This document shows positions 43,765 to 54,300 of a stretch of DNA of 64,000 nt, one piece after another. The translations under genes were made by a program, and so were the position numbers. Origin of the DNA: Cyclobacterium salsum (GTDB lineage: Bacteria > Bacteroidota > Bacteroidia > Cytophagales > Cyclobacteriaceae); contig NZ_WNKG01000007.1 of the NCBI RefSeq assembly GCF_010119245.1, positions 248,001-312,000 of the forward strand, read 5' to 3'. How positions within the stretch are numbered: the stretch's first letter is position 1; every line of letters begins with the position of its first letter. The notes under the pieces were generated by a model. That model saw only the letters and a list, made by a program, of their open reading frames with translations, ran no database searches and was not told where the DNA came from.

Positions 43765-44292
43765 TTAAAACCATATAAGGAATTTAAGAGAATATCAGGG
43801 TGTTCGTAGCCCCTTCCATGTCCTTACATCCCTTATATGGTTCCCCTTTTTTTTAAACCATATAAGTAATTTAAGTGAATATCAGGGTGTTCGTAGTTCC
43901 TTCCATGCACTTATATCCCTTATATGGTTCCCCTTTATTTTTAAACCATTTAAGGAATTTAAGAGAATATCAGGGTGTTCGTAGCCCCTTCCATGTCCTT
44001 ACATCCCTTATATGGTTCCCCTTTTTTTTAAACCATATAAGTAATTTAAGTGAATATCAGGGTGTTCGTAGTTCCTTCCATGCACTTATATCCCTTATAT
44101 GGTTCCCCTTTATTTTTAAACCATTTAAGGAATTTAAGAGAATATCAGGGTGTTCGTAGCCCCTTCCATGTCCTTACATCCCTTATATGGTTCCCTATTT
44201 TTTTAAACCATATAAGGAATTTAAGAGAATATCAGGGTGTTCGTAGTTCCTTCCATGCTCTTATATCCCTTATATGGTTCCCTCTTTTTTGA
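43765..44292. repeat. TTATATGG-type palindromic array A5 (half plus 6 cores)
   Basis: Cores with GGTT at about 43839, 43926, 44014, 44101, 44189 and 44276, periods 87-88 bp. Units alternate between two texts (GTAGCCCCTTCCATGTCCTTA and GTAGTTCCTTCCATGCACTT forms), so a 175-bp dimer has been duplicated. The hairpin arms are CCTTATATGGTT and AACCATATAAG(G). Reading frames through it are by-products of the repeat. Confidence 0.93.
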
Positions 44293-44322
44293 TAGCAAAC
44301 CTACAATCTCAAATTATTAAAC

Positions 44323-44373
44323 GCAACAGTATTGCATTAAAAATAATAAGTACTACATTTGCAATAAAGTTGC
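44323..44373 (+). promoter_or_regulatory. Promoter and two operator-like sites of the MerC-like gene
   Basis: TTG at 44332-44334, 19 bp, then TACATTTG at 44354-44361: a perfect -7 element. Two related 13-bp pseudo-palindromes overlap it: GCAACAGTATTGC (44323-44335, over the -33) and GCAATAAAGTTGC (44361-44373, at the start site). The second resembles the reverse complement of the first. This is the layout of a repressed metal-responsive promoter; a Fur/Zur-family regulator is the natural guess. Confidence 0.6.
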
Positions 44374-44386
44374 ATAAAATTGAAGT

Positions 44387-44782
44387 ATGAAAAATCAGTT
44401 TGTCGGCCTTCATTTGGATTTTGTTGGTTTTAGTGCTTCCATGCTTTGTGCCATCCATTGTATAGCCGTACCCTTTCTAGTCACATTAGCACCCCTTGCG
44501 GGGCTACATTTTCTCCACGATCCCTGGATTGAATACACCGTTATCTTGTTGGGCTTTTTTATTGCTGCTATTGCATTGGCACATGGTTATCGAAGCCATC
44601 ATCAAAAAGGTCAGGCACTATGCTTGGTGGTAGCGGGATTTCTACTGATTGGATCAGGTCACTTGTTTCATAGCCAGTGGGGGGAACTACTATTGACCGG
44701 TTCGGGAGGAATTACCGTAGCCATTGCCCACCTGGTAAACTGGAAGCATATCCGCCAGTCTGGTTCGGACTTATCATCCTGA
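44387..44782 (+). CDS. MerC-domain membrane protein
   Basis: 131 residues, four transmembrane helices. The first carries SASMLCAIHCIAVPFLV, with the Cys pair (C-x3-C) typical of MerC proteins, which move mercury or, more probably here, another thiophilic metal. Histidines HGYRSHHQKG and HLFHSQW could bind metal. No merA, merR or merT in the window. Its promoter bears twin operator-like sites. Confidence 0.85.
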   Translation: MKNQFVGLHLDFVGFSASMLCAIHCIAVPFLVTLAPLAGLHFLHDPWIEYTVILLGFFIAAIALAHGYRSHHQKGQALCLVVAGFLLIGSGHLFHSQWGELLLTGSGGITVAIAHLVNWKHIRQSGSDLSS

Positions 44783-44828
44783 AATAAACGAACCATTTTC
44801 AATATAGAACCTTTCGCTAAGCATCCAC

Positions 44829-46121
44829 TTAATCGCTCAGCCAGTCCCACCTTTTGGCCCAGTCCAGTAAGTATTCCTCCCGGTACTGGGCAATGGTCCG
44901 GGCACCTTGCTGGTCTTCTATAAATAAGTCCGGATCCGGTCGGTCGCTATACCAATGGGATCCCAACTGGAAATCTTCTTCGGAAGATCTTCCCGGCCAG
45001 GGGTTGGTGCTGGTATAACCGCCCTTTAGGCCATGAAGTGCCGGAAGTTCGCTAATGGTTTCATAGCTGCCGGTTTCGGCTCGCTTAGGAGAATAGCGGA
45101 TGCTATATACCCCGTCTCCCAAGTAATACCCTGGCCATACCTGATCCCATATCTCCATATGGAAACAAGCACTATCCGGAGAAATGCCCATCTCGGGGCC
45201 CTTAAATCGCCATTCCAACGTGGCATAAGAATTTACCGTATCGGCAGGACTGCTATTTCCGTCAAAAATTACCCGGGCACTCCGGTCAATAGGAACAAAG
45301 CTTCCCCCCCAACTTTCTCCCTCCGGGTCATCCGGATCGCCGTGCAACAGGTACGCCAGGGAGGGCGTGTCACCCATTTTAATCCGGCCTCCGTAAAAGT
45401 CCTTAAAAGCCTCCCCCATCGCTCCTTTGCCCTGAATATAGCGGGAATAATAGGCATCGCCTTTCAGGTGATCAGGAGATTCGTTATCCATAAACCAGCC
45501 CCGGTAGCTGGCATTCGCCTCAACCATCCATAGCTCCGGATGATTTTGGGCAATGTAGGCATAGCTATTGACGCTCCATTTTTTATTGGGACCGCCAATC
45601 CAGTACACCCGAATTTTCTCCTCAATATCCGGGGCATCGTGCAGGGCCTGGGCCAGATCCTCCAACCCTCCCCATACCAAGACCCATAAGGGCCGGTCAA
45701 TTTGCTTTCTGGCACAATGGATGATCCAGTCAGACCCTTCACTAGCATTGGCATAGCCCGCAAAAGGGGCACTGGAAATAGCACCTTGTTTGGTTAGGGT
45801 ACGGAGTGATTCTGGTTCGGGAAAGCCTTCCGCCTGCCCGGAAAGTAGGGGATAGTCCTGCTCGTACAGGTCAATGATTTGATGAATTGCGGCCGTTCTC
45901 CCTTCTCCGAAAGGGGAAGCAATGAGCCCTTCGATGGCTACCTTGTCCGCATACATAAACAAATGAATCAGGGACTGAAAATCATCCGGGTCGGTTCCCC
46001 CGACATCCGTGCTCACCAGCACGCGTGGCTTTTCCATTTGTCCAAAAGCCGGGGATCCTTGAATCAACAGCAGTAGGGTCAGACAAAGATTAAAGTACCG
46101 AAAAGTCATAGGTGGGGTCAT
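44829..46121 (-). CDS. DUF1593 nucleoside-hydrolase-like secreted protein
   Basis: 430 residues from the ATG at 46121 (46109 also possible), with signal peptide ending GSPAFGQ. The nucleoside-hydrolase-like domain (PF07632, 'Sde182 NH-like') shows VLVSTDVGGTDPDDFQSL (Asp cluster for Ca) and LWVLVWGGLEDLAQAL. The remainder includes a beta-rich end. The family was described for cellulose-binding proteins; the reaction is not settled. It is divergent from a paralogue at 46238. Longer frames from 46205 add an unlikely leader. Confidence 0.85.
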   Translation of the reverse strand: MTPPMTFRYFNLCLTLLLLIQGSPAFGQMEKPRVLVSTDVGGTDPDDFQSLIHLFMYADKVAIEGLIASPFGEGRTAAIHQIIDLYEQDYPLLSGQAEGFPEPESLRTLTKQGAISSAPFAGYANASEGSDWIIHCARKQIDRPLWVLVWGGLEDLAQALHDAPDIEEKIRVYWIGGPNKKWSVNSYAYIAQNHPELWMVEANASYRGWFMDNESPDHLKGDAYYSRYIQGKGAMGEAFKDFYGGRIKMGDTPSLAYLLHGDPDDPEGESWGGSFVPIDRSARVIFDGNSSPADTVNSYATLEWRFKGPEMGISPDSACFHMEIWDQVWPGYYLGDGVYSIRYSPKRAETGSYETISELPALHGLKGGYTSTNPWPGRSSEEDFQLGSHWYSDRPDPDLFIEDQQGARTIAQYREEYLLDWAKRWDWLSD

Positions 46122-46237
46122 TTTTGGGTTTACGGTTCTGTAAATGCTGGCATTAGAAGCAGAGACAGGACTAAAGGTAAAAACAATGAATATAAAATCG
46201 GACAAAAAAAGTAAAGAAAAATCAATAAATTAGTACT

Positions 46238-47662
46238 ATGAAATTAATACAAACGCTACTGCTGACGGCTATCCTGGCCTTGACTTCCGGAAGCATCTCC
46301 GCTCAGGAAGTCCCCGCCAAAAATCGCATCCTGGTACTGACCGATATCGAAAATGAACCCGATGATGCCCAGTCCCTGGTGCGGTTTCTAACGTATGCCA
46401 ATCAATGGGATGTAGAGGGCCTTATCGCTACCACTTCCCGGCACCAGCCAGATCAAACGGCCGCCTGGCGAATTTTAGAAATTCTTGATGCCTATGAAAA
46501 GGTACGGGATAACCTGGAAATGCACGAAAAGGGTTACCCTCAAGCAGCTTCCCTGCGTAAACTTGTAAAAGAAGGCCGAGCGGATTATGGAATGGAAGCC
46601 GTGGGAGCCGGTATGGACTCACCTGGATCGGATTGGATCATTCAGACCGTTGACCAACCGGATGATCGCCCGGTATGGGTCTTGGTTTGGGGCGGCTCCA
46701 ACTGCCTGGCCCAGGCACTTTGGAAGGTACGGGAAACCCGCTCTCCGGAGGACTTGGAACGCTTTGTGGATAAATTAAGGGTATATACCATCTCGGATCA
46801 GGATGACAGTGGTCCCTGGCTTCGGAAAAACTTTCCGGAGCTTTTCTATATCGCCAGCCCGGGAGTTCATTCAATTGGAGCCTACCATTTTGGTACCTGG
46901 TCAGGTATTAGCGGGGACAAGTTTCATGGCAGGTTTGCCGGTGGCAATTTTGAAATCGTGGACAATCCCTGGTTGGACCGGCATATCCGGAGTAAAGGAC
47001 CGCTCGGTGCCGAATACCCTCACACTGAATACTTGATGGAAGGCGATTCTCCCAGCTTCCTGTACCTGATACCCAATGGCCTGGGAAACCCGGAGCGACC
47101 GGATTGGGGCAGTTGGGGTGGCAGGTACGAATATTACCAGCCACGCATGGAATCCTGGTTTTCCGAACCGGAAACCCGACCCCTTTGGACCGATGCCATG
47201 GATGAGGTGCTGGGTGCGGACGGCGAGTGGCACACGAGCAACAAAGCCACCATCTTCCGATGGCGAAGGGCTTTTCAAAACGATTTTTCCGCCAGGATGG
47301 ATTGGACCATCAAATCGTATTCGGAGGCGAATCATCCACCGGTTCCCAAGTTGGCCATGGAGCAGCGCATGCAGGCAAGGGTAGGGGATCGGATTGAGCT
47401 GAATGCGGAAGGAAGCAGCGACCCGGATGGGGATACCTTGCAGTACCGTTGGTACCTGTATGGAGAACCAGGAGATTTCACCCTTTCCAACGGCCGGACG
47501 GCGACACCCCTGACCATTACGGATGCAGACAAAGCACGGGCGCATTTTGTGGTTCCCCAACCAGGTAAAATGGGAGAACTTCACCTTATTTTGGAAGTGA
47601 CGGATGATGGAGAGCCTGCCCTTACCCGGTACAAGCGGGTAATTGTGGATGTCCGCCCCTGA
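46238..47662 (+). CDS. DUF1593 protein with Sde182-type C-terminal domain
   Basis: 474 residues; signal peptide ending ISAQE near 24. The N-terminal nucleoside-hydrolase-like domain has [20 protein letters not shown] (Asp/Glu cluster) and [19 protein letters not shown]-terminal beta-sandwich (about 385-474) has [21 protein letters not shown], a PKD/Sde182 C-terminal-like fold that may bind glycan. It forms a divergent pair with the gene at 44829; both probably act outside the cell on plant or algal polysaccharide or on nucleoside-like compounds. Confidence 0.88.
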   Translation: MKLIQTLLLTAILALTSGSISAQEVPAKNRILVLTDIENEPDDAQSLVRFLTYANQWDVEGLIATTSRHQPDQTAAWRILEILDAYEKVRDNLEMHEKGYPQAASLRKLVKEGRADYGMEAVGAGMDSPGSDWIIQTVDQPDDRPVWVLVWGGSNCLAQALWKVRETRSPEDLERFVDKLRVYTISDQDDSGPWLRKNFPELFYIASPGVHSIGAYHFGTWSGISGDKFHGRFAGGNFEIVDNPWLDRHIRSKGPLGAEYPHTEYLMEGDSPSFLYLIPNGLGNPERPDWGSWGGRYEYYQPRMESWFSEPETRPLWTDAMDEVLGADGEWHTSNKATIFRWRRAFQNDFSARMDWTIKSYSEANHPPVPKLAMEQRMQARVGDRIELNAEGSSDPDGDTLQYRWYLYGEPGDFTLSNGRTATPLTITDADKARAHFVVPQPGKMGELHLILEVTDDGEPALTRYKRVIVDVRP

Positions 47663-48300
47663 TAGCCAGGAGGGGAAAGTTGAGAAGGGTTGTTTCAGGT
47701 AGCTAGAGACAAAATTAAAGAACTGTTAAAAAAAGGGTTTCACGCAACGGGCGCGGCGAAATACGCAGCGATCGCAGCGGATTGGGATGATCGGGTTGAT
47801 GTCTTGGTGACTTCTTCTCGTCAATTCGAGGGTGTTAACGTGAATTCAATCGAAAGGCAATACCTTCTCCGGCACGTGCGGCAGACTGTCGGTATACGTT
47901 TACGCTACTCGTTTTCTATTTGCTTTCTACGGAGGACTTGCGGTTTCGCACCGTATCAGATTGCTTCGCTAGTGCTCGCAATGACGAGGATTTACGTTAT
48001 AGGGGCCCCTTCCCATCGCTGCGAGACCTAACATTTTAAAAAACGCAGAAATCGGGATGACGGTGTAAAATAACCAACCACGGTAGGGGTCACCTGTTTG
48101 TAGCCCCGGGTAAGCCGACGCAGGAGGTGCGACTTCTAAAACAAGTTTCCATACTCGGGGGATATGTAAATGGGAAAATGTGTTGTCCCCGCCGCGTCCG
48201 CCGCGACTCCTTTGCGTCCGCCGCGTGAACCCCCGGGATCGCACAAAAAAGGATAACCGCGAAGTATCTCTCTATTCTGAATGTGATGGAAAATGCCAAC
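47663..48300. repeat. Composite dispersed-repeat region 1
   Basis: No gene. It contains modules also found at 58.66-59.18 kb: GGGTTTCACGCAACGG (47734), CAGATTGCTTCGC (47957), a CGCAGAAATCGGGATGACGG block (about 48042-48065), CGGTAGGGGT...GTAGCCCCGGGTAAGCC (about 48081-48130) and TCGGGGGATATGTAAATGG with a CCGCCGCGTGAA end (48155-48232). The opening TTTCACGC and closing GCGTGAA are inverted, so the whole may be a long hairpin element. The apparent 113-codon frame 47690-48031 is repeat-driven. Confidence 0.7.
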
Positions 48301-51144
48301 CTAAAATTTAAGAATGTACTCCTGCAAGTTGTCGCTGCGTTCCAGTTGTAGTTTCTTTCGGAGTCGGTAGCGGCCGATTTCTACTCCCCGGACTGAAATA
48401 TTCATCAGATAGGCAATTTCTTTGGTGGACAGATTCATCCGCAGGTAGGCGCTAAGCTTGATTTCCTGGGGACTGAGGGTGTCGTATTCCTTTTTAAATC
48501 GGGCCATAAAATCACCGTGCACCTGGTCAAAATGGATTTCAAACTGCTCCCAGTCCTGGTCTTCCGCAATGTTCTTTTCGATGGTCTTAATTACCTTTTG
48601 GATTTCATTCTTTACTTCCTGATTTTTACTCTTTTTGGTAATGCTGTTCAGGTTGTTCCGCATCTGATCGATAAAGCCGTTTTTGTTAATCAGATGCATG
48701 GTGGCTGCGGCCAATTCTTTGTCCTTGATTTGGATTTCCTGCTTCAACCTTTCAGTTTTTAGCCGCTCCACCTCTTTTCGGCTTACCTTCAACTCACTTT
48801 CTTTTGCTTCAATGGCTTTTTGAGAGTCCGATTTCAATTGTAAGGTTTTCTTTTGGTACCTTTTTTCAACCAGGCGGTAGACCAGGAAGGCGTTCAGAAT
48901 CAGCAGTGAAAGGTATATCAGATAGGCCGTTCGGCTTCTGTACCAGGGGGGCAACACTTCAAAAGAAAAAGTGGCTTCCGGACTGACCGCTCCATACAGG
49001 TTTTTACTCCGAACATGAAATGTATACCTACCTTCCCTTAAGTTAGTATAGGCTTTTTCCCTTCTCTCAACCCATTGTCCAAACCCATCCTCAAATCCTT
49101 CCAGCCAGTATTGGTACCTCAGGTCCTTTTCGTTATTGGGGGTAGGGTTGCTACTTTCGAAACGTATATTGGCTTGTTTATAGGGGATGCGAATGGATGG
49201 TAAGGGGAGTTGCTCCCCGGCATTTCCGGCAAAAATCAAGGAGTCCGCAGCCCCTGTCAGGTAAGCCGCCCGGATCAGGGTAGGGAAAACAGGGGGATCA
49301 AAGGCGTTGTCATTCAGGCTAAACCGAATAAACCCTTCGTTGGCTGCGAAAAGCACTTCGTTTCCGCGCATGACGGAGATATTTTGCAGGTCGTCGTTGA
49401 GCAGGGGAAGCAATGGATTAAAAACCTGAAATTGCTTGGAATAGCTACCATCAACTTCCTTTTCCAATACCCCGGCTTCGGTCTCTCCGATAAAATAAAT
49501 ATTTCCCATCTGGTCTTCTGCCAGGTAATGGATCAGGCTACCTTCTTCAAAATAAGTGCTAAAAAAGGAGTCTCTTTCGAAGGAATTTCTACTTTCGTTG
49601 TAACGGAAAATTCCAGCCTGGGTGGTCACCACCAGGCGATTGTTTATTTTCCAGACGTTGTTTAGAATATCCGTTGGCAGGCCTTGTTCCGACCCGAAAT
49701 AGCTTACCTCGGCCGATTTCAGGGATTCATCCAGTTGGAGCTTATACAAGCCCTTGTAGCCATGGGCAACCCAAATATTGCCCTGATCATCCTGCTCCAC
49801 AATCCTGCTGGACTCATTGAATCCGTCAATTTTACGCATGTAACGGAGGGAATCTTCCTTTATTTCAAAAAGATGCAAACCAAAATACCCGCCAGATAAG
49901 ATGAGTTCGGGATGATTTCGGAGGGGCTGAAAATTCCATATTCCCTCCGGTGACCCGATATCACGGGCAACGCCATCCTGAAGGACAAGGGCACCGTCAT
50001 TGTGAGCGATCAGGATCCGGTCCTGAATGGTTTTAATCTGATATACCTGCCCGGTAGAATTGGGAAGCCATTCCACGCCATCCGTTGTATTTTCTTCCCG
50101 TACATAGACCCCATTATTCGTCCCAAAGTAGAATTTACCTTCGTGGAAAGTGGCATGGTAGCCCGTGCCGGAAAGTCCTGAAAAATGATTGATTTTATTA
50201 AAGGGAAGGCTCAATTGAATCAGGCTAAGCCCGTTATTATGCCCCAGCCATAAATTACCCGAAAGGTCTTCAAAAAGCGATACGACGGAGTTATTGTTTA
50301 ATCCGTTTTGCCGGTCCATTTTCATCAGTTCCGTTCCAGCTGGATCCAGCAACAGCAGCCCATTAAGCTGGGTTGCTACTGCAACGGTCCCGTTTCTAAG
50401 GCGCAGGGCTGCATTGATGGTCAGATGTTGGCCTCCTGGCCAGCTTTCGGTTGATTTTCCGGAACTGGTAAAAATTCCGTTGTCACGGGTAAAGACCAAA
50501 AAACGATCCGGCCCGGTAGGAAGCAGGCCTGTTACCAGTTTATCTGAGAAAAAGGGATTTAATGGGCTAAAGCTGCCATTTTGAACTTGAAGCAAGCCGG
50601 TTCCCCTTTCATTTACAATCAGGGAGTTGTTTTGGAAATGAAAGCTCTCAAAATCGTTGCTCGTTTCCAGGCTATAATCAAATTCATGATCGGTCGTATA
50701 GGCAAAGATCCTTTCGCTTGTGCAGAAATACAGGTTTTCTTCCCCTAAAAATACCTTCCAGACTTCATCCAGGTCCCGAAGGTTTTCCGGAAGACTGTCT
50801 TTCAAGGAGTGAAATTGGAGTCGGCCCAGTTTGTCGGGCATAAAAATGCCAAAATCTCCCTGTCCGGAGGCATACACGATTCCCTTTTCATTGACCGCTA
50901 CATGCCTGATTTTAGTGCTGTTGGGTAAGGACTGTCGCCTCCAGGTGCTGCCATCGTGTATAAGGAGGCCGTAGTTGTTCGCCACATACAGCATACCACT
51001 TGCATGTTGGGTAATGGCATAATTTTGAATTCCGCCCTGGTATTCCTGACTGGAATAATAGCGGGAAAAGGGGATACCCATGGATTGGGATTGGACCATT
51101 TTCACTCCTGCCAGTAGGACTAGGAGGCTGAGTAGGTACTTCAT
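48301..51144 (-). CDS. Propeller / Y_Y_Y / coiled-coil / LuxR-type regulator
   Basis: 947 residues from the ATG at 51144 (signal peptide to about 20). A periplasmic two-component-regulator propeller fills about 25-640 (LWLGHNNGLSLIQ; IWVAHGYKGLYKLQ). A Y_Y_Y beta-sandwich follows (about 670-745, WLEGFEDGFGQWVERREKAYTNLREG), one transmembrane helix (about 750-770), a cytoplasmic coiled coil, and a C-terminal LuxR helix-turn-helix (LSPQEIKLSAYLRMNLSTKE; GVEIGRYRLRKKLQL). It lacks kinase parts, so it should bind DNA directly from the membrane. Divergent from a beta-glucan SusC/D locus that it probably controls. Confidence 0.92.
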   Translation of the reverse strand: MKYLLSLLVLLAGVKMVQSQSMGIPFSRYYSSQEYQGGIQNYAITQHASGMLYVANNYGLLIHDGSTWRRQSLPNSTKIRHVAVNEKGIVYASGQGDFGIFMPDKLGRLQFHSLKDSLPENLRDLDEVWKVFLGEENLYFCTSERIFAYTTDHEFDYSLETSNDFESFHFQNNSLIVNERGTGLLQVQNGSFSPLNPFFSDKLVTGLLPTGPDRFLVFTRDNGIFTSSGKSTESWPGGQHLTINAALRLRNGTVAVATQLNGLLLLDPAGTELMKMDRQNGLNNNSVVSLFEDLSGNLWLGHNNGLSLIQLSLPFNKINHFSGLSGTGYHATFHEGKFYFGTNNGVYVREENTTDGVEWLPNSTGQVYQIKTIQDRILIAHNDGALVLQDGVARDIGSPEGIWNFQPLRNHPELILSGGYFGLHLFEIKEDSLRYMRKIDGFNESSRIVEQDDQGNIWVAHGYKGLYKLQLDESLKSAEVSYFGSEQGLPTDILNNVWKINNRLVVTTQAGIFRYNESRNSFERDSFFSTYFEEGSLIHYLAEDQMGNIYFIGETEAGVLEKEVDGSYSKQFQVFNPLLPLLNDDLQNISVMRGNEVLFAANEGFIRFSLNDNAFDPPVFPTLIRAAYLTGAADSLIFAGNAGEQLPLPSIRIPYKQANIRFESSNPTPNNEKDLRYQYWLEGFEDGFGQWVERREKAYTNLREGRYTFHVRSKNLYGAVSPEATFSFEVLPPWYRSRTAYLIYLSLLILNAFLVYRLVEKRYQKKTLQLKSDSQKAIEAKESELKVSRKEVERLKTERLKQEIQIKDKELAAATMHLINKNGFIDQMRNNLNSITKKSKNQEVKNEIQKVIKTIEKNIAEDQDWEQFEIHFDQVHGDFMARFKKEYDTLSPQEIKLSAYLRMNLSTKEIAYLMNISVRGVEIGRYRLRKKLQLERSDNLQEYILKF

Positions 51145-51311
51145 CTGCGTTAGTCGCCTGGTACGAGTAGCCAAGTTACTGGATTTCTTTTTGATGTACT
51201 AACTAATTACAGAACATGAGGTTTACTGGAAATTTAAAAGTTCGATTTTAATCCTTTAAACCCGTATTTTACACGTTTTTGTAGAGTTTTTGTGAAAATG
51301 AAAATAGGACC

Positions 51312-51342
51312 TTGTAGTACTTATGATGTACTTCTATTTTTT
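51312..51342 (+). promoter_or_regulatory. Candidate promoter of the glucan locus
   Basis: TTG at 51312-51314, 20 bp, then TATTTTTT at 51335-51342, one base off TAnnTTTG. It lies 53 bp before the SusC ATG in a 250-bp divergent gap that must also hold the regulator promoter. Confidence 0.35.
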
Positions 51343-51394
51343 CGAGAAACGGATATTTGCAGCACCTTGGGGCCAGAAATAAATCCAAGATCAA

Positions 51395-54300
51395 ATGAAA
51401 AATGTTTTATTGCTTTATTTTACCCTGTTCCTCTCCGCAAGTGGATGGGCACAGTCCAATGAAATCATTGGCACGGTAACAGACGAGACAGGGTTTCCGC
51501 TTCCGGGGGTAAGCATCCTCAAGTTGGGAACCAGCACGGGTACGGTGACGGATATTGATGGGAGTTTTTCCATCGAAGCTAGTACCGGAGAAAGGCTCCA
51601 GTTTTCTTATCTGGGCTTCCAAAGTCAAACCCTGACGATTGACAACAGCACGGAGCTAACCGTAGTCATGCAGGAAGATGTGTCCAACCTGGACGAAGTA
51701 GTGGTCATTGGCTATGGTTCTGCCTCCAAAAGGGAATTAACCGGAGCCACCTCCCAGGTAAAAGGGGAGGCCATCGAAAAGATGAATATGCCCAGAGTGG
51801 ACCAGGCCCTTCAGGGGAAATTGGCCGGTGTGAATATTTCTACCAACTCTGGTGCGCCCGGCGGAACATCCAATATCCGGATTCGGGGAATTGGCACCTT
51901 TGGGGATAACGATCCGCTGATCCTGGTAGACGGAGTGATTTATGATGCTGCTGGATTAAATGCCCTTAACCCAGGCGATATCGAGTCAGTGAACGTATTG
52001 AAGGATGGTACGGCCGGAATCTACGGAGTCCGGGCTGCCAATGGCGTTATCCTGATTGAAACGAAAAAGGGAAATCTAGGATCGAAACCGCAATTGGACC
52101 TAAACGGTTATTATGGCGTGCAGGAGACGGCCAGACAACTAGATCTGCTTAATGCCCGGGAATATGCTATTTTAAAAAATGAGGCGTTCGCCGCAGGGGG
52201 ACAGCCTCTACCCTTTGCCAACGTAGAATTGGGAGAAGGCACCAACTGGCAGCGTGCGGCATTCCAGCAAGCCCCTATTCAGGAATATAACCTGACTGTA
52301 ACCGGAGGATCCGAGAAGACCAGCTACTCCATCGGTGGAGGCTATTTTGCCCAGGATGGTATTGTAGGAGGGTCTAAAGCGAATTTTGAAAGGTACAATG
52401 CACGGATAAACTTCACCACGCAACTAGCACCAAAGCTTAAATTCACCAACGTATTATTGTTTACCCGTGAAGAGAGCAGTGGCCTGCCGCAGGGAGGAAT
52501 CGGATCAGTTTTGTACAATACCATCAACGCCTATCCGACAGAACCCATACGAGTGGGTGACCGGTACTCTTACCTGGAAAATGTCAATGACATCATCAAT
52601 CCGATGGCCCAAATGGAGAATACCTACAACAACTCCTATGTAAACAAGCTGGTGGGTAAGGAAGAACTAGAATATACCATCAACGATCATTTTACCTGGA
52701 CCGGAAGGGCCGGTTACAATTTTGCGATGGTAGATGCCAAAACGTTTAATCCATTGGTCTGGTACGGACCGGGCAAATTTGCCAATTCGGCTAGAAATGC
52801 CAACCTGGATCCGGTGTTGGTGGATGTAGGTGGTTTGGAAATTGAGCGGGGAGCCAATGTGTTTGAGTCCAGAAATACCTTTTTGGACTATAACCTGGAA
52901 ACTTATTTAAATTACAACAGAACCTTCGCCGATGTACACCGGGTAAAAGGGATGTTTGGGCTTTCCCTGGTGGGTAACCGAAGTGAGGGGCTAAATGGCA
53001 CGGGCTTTAATATCCCCAACAATGACCTGGATTTTGCTGACATTTCGGCCAATCAGGCTTCGGGAGGCTTTTTGAATAATGTAGGTTCCTTTCAGAGTCG
53101 GCAGCGGCTCACTTCCGCTTTCTTCCGAGGAGAATACGATTACAAGCAGCGGTATCTCTTTTCCGCCATCATCCGAAGGGATGGCTCTACCAATTTCGGC
53201 CCCAATAACCGGATCGGGTATTTTCCCGCCATTTCAGGAGCTTGGGTGGTGTCTGACGAACCGTTTTTTAATGTATCAGGCATTGATTTTATGAAATTGA
53301 GGGCCAGTTTTGGTGTTTCCGGAAACGATCAGATCGGGCTGTTTCGTTACAGGGGGCTCCTGAACGGATCGGCGACCTATGTATTTAACGACCTGATCGT
53401 CAACGGGGCGGCCATAGGCAATACCAGTAATCCCGATCTGAAATGGGAAACGACCTACCAAACGAATATTGGATTGGACTTTTCCCTTTTGGGTAACCTG
53501 GATTTTACGGCTAACTATTTTGTCAAAAATACCAAGGACCTGCTCTTCCAGCCGGATGTCTCTGCGCTATTGGGAGCCTACGGTCCCGGGGGGGCACCAC
53601 CGGTAATCAACGCCGGGGACGTGTTAAACCGAGGCATCGAATTGGAACTGGGATATGCCACCAATCGCTCAGAGGGAGTGAATTTCAGCGTGGATTACAA
53701 TTTGACATTATTGAAAAACGAAGTGACAGCCGTTCCGATTGGATTTGAGTTTATTCCGGGAGCAGCCTTTAGCGTGGGAGGCAATGTAGCCAGTCGTTTT
53801 GAGAAAGGATATCCCATAGGATATTTCATCGGGTACCAAACCGATGGGGTTTTCCAAACTCAGGAAGAAATTGTTACGAGTCCCGTGAGTCAACCCGGGG
53901 CGCAGCCGGGAGATTTTCGCTTTGTGGACCAAAACGGGGACGGTGTCATTAGCTTTGGGGACGACAGCGATCGGACAAGCCTGGGATCTCCCATACCTGA
54001 CATGACCATGGGCCTCAACTTATCGGTAGACTACAAAGGATTCGATATGGCAGCCAATGCGTACGCAGCACTGGGTCAGGAAATTATCCGTAATTACGAA
54101 AGGCAACAACCCTATGCCAACCAACAAGCCTATTGGATAAACCGTTGGACCGGGGCGGGAAGTACCAATGAGTATCCAAGACTCACTACGGGAGCCACCC
54201 GAAACACCGTATTCTCCGATTTCTATGTAGAGGACGGGTCTTTTCTACGGTTACGGAATGTACAACTGGGATATACCCTACCTACTACCGTTTCGCAGAA

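Noticed and set aside
43765-44292. CRISPR array
   Set aside because: Units are contiguous, 86-88 bp long, palindromic along much of their length and similar throughout; there are no short repeats separated by unique spacers and no cas genes. The same holds for 28087-29592.
43875-44292. Overlapping open frames of 94 and 80 codons in array A5
   Set aside because: They are translations of the repeat unit itself (same peptide text repeated) and have no start signal; frames in A2 and A3 are alike.
47690-48031. 113-codon open frame
   Set aside because: It runs through dispersed-repeat modules, starts at a non-ATG codon and has no protein-like pattern.
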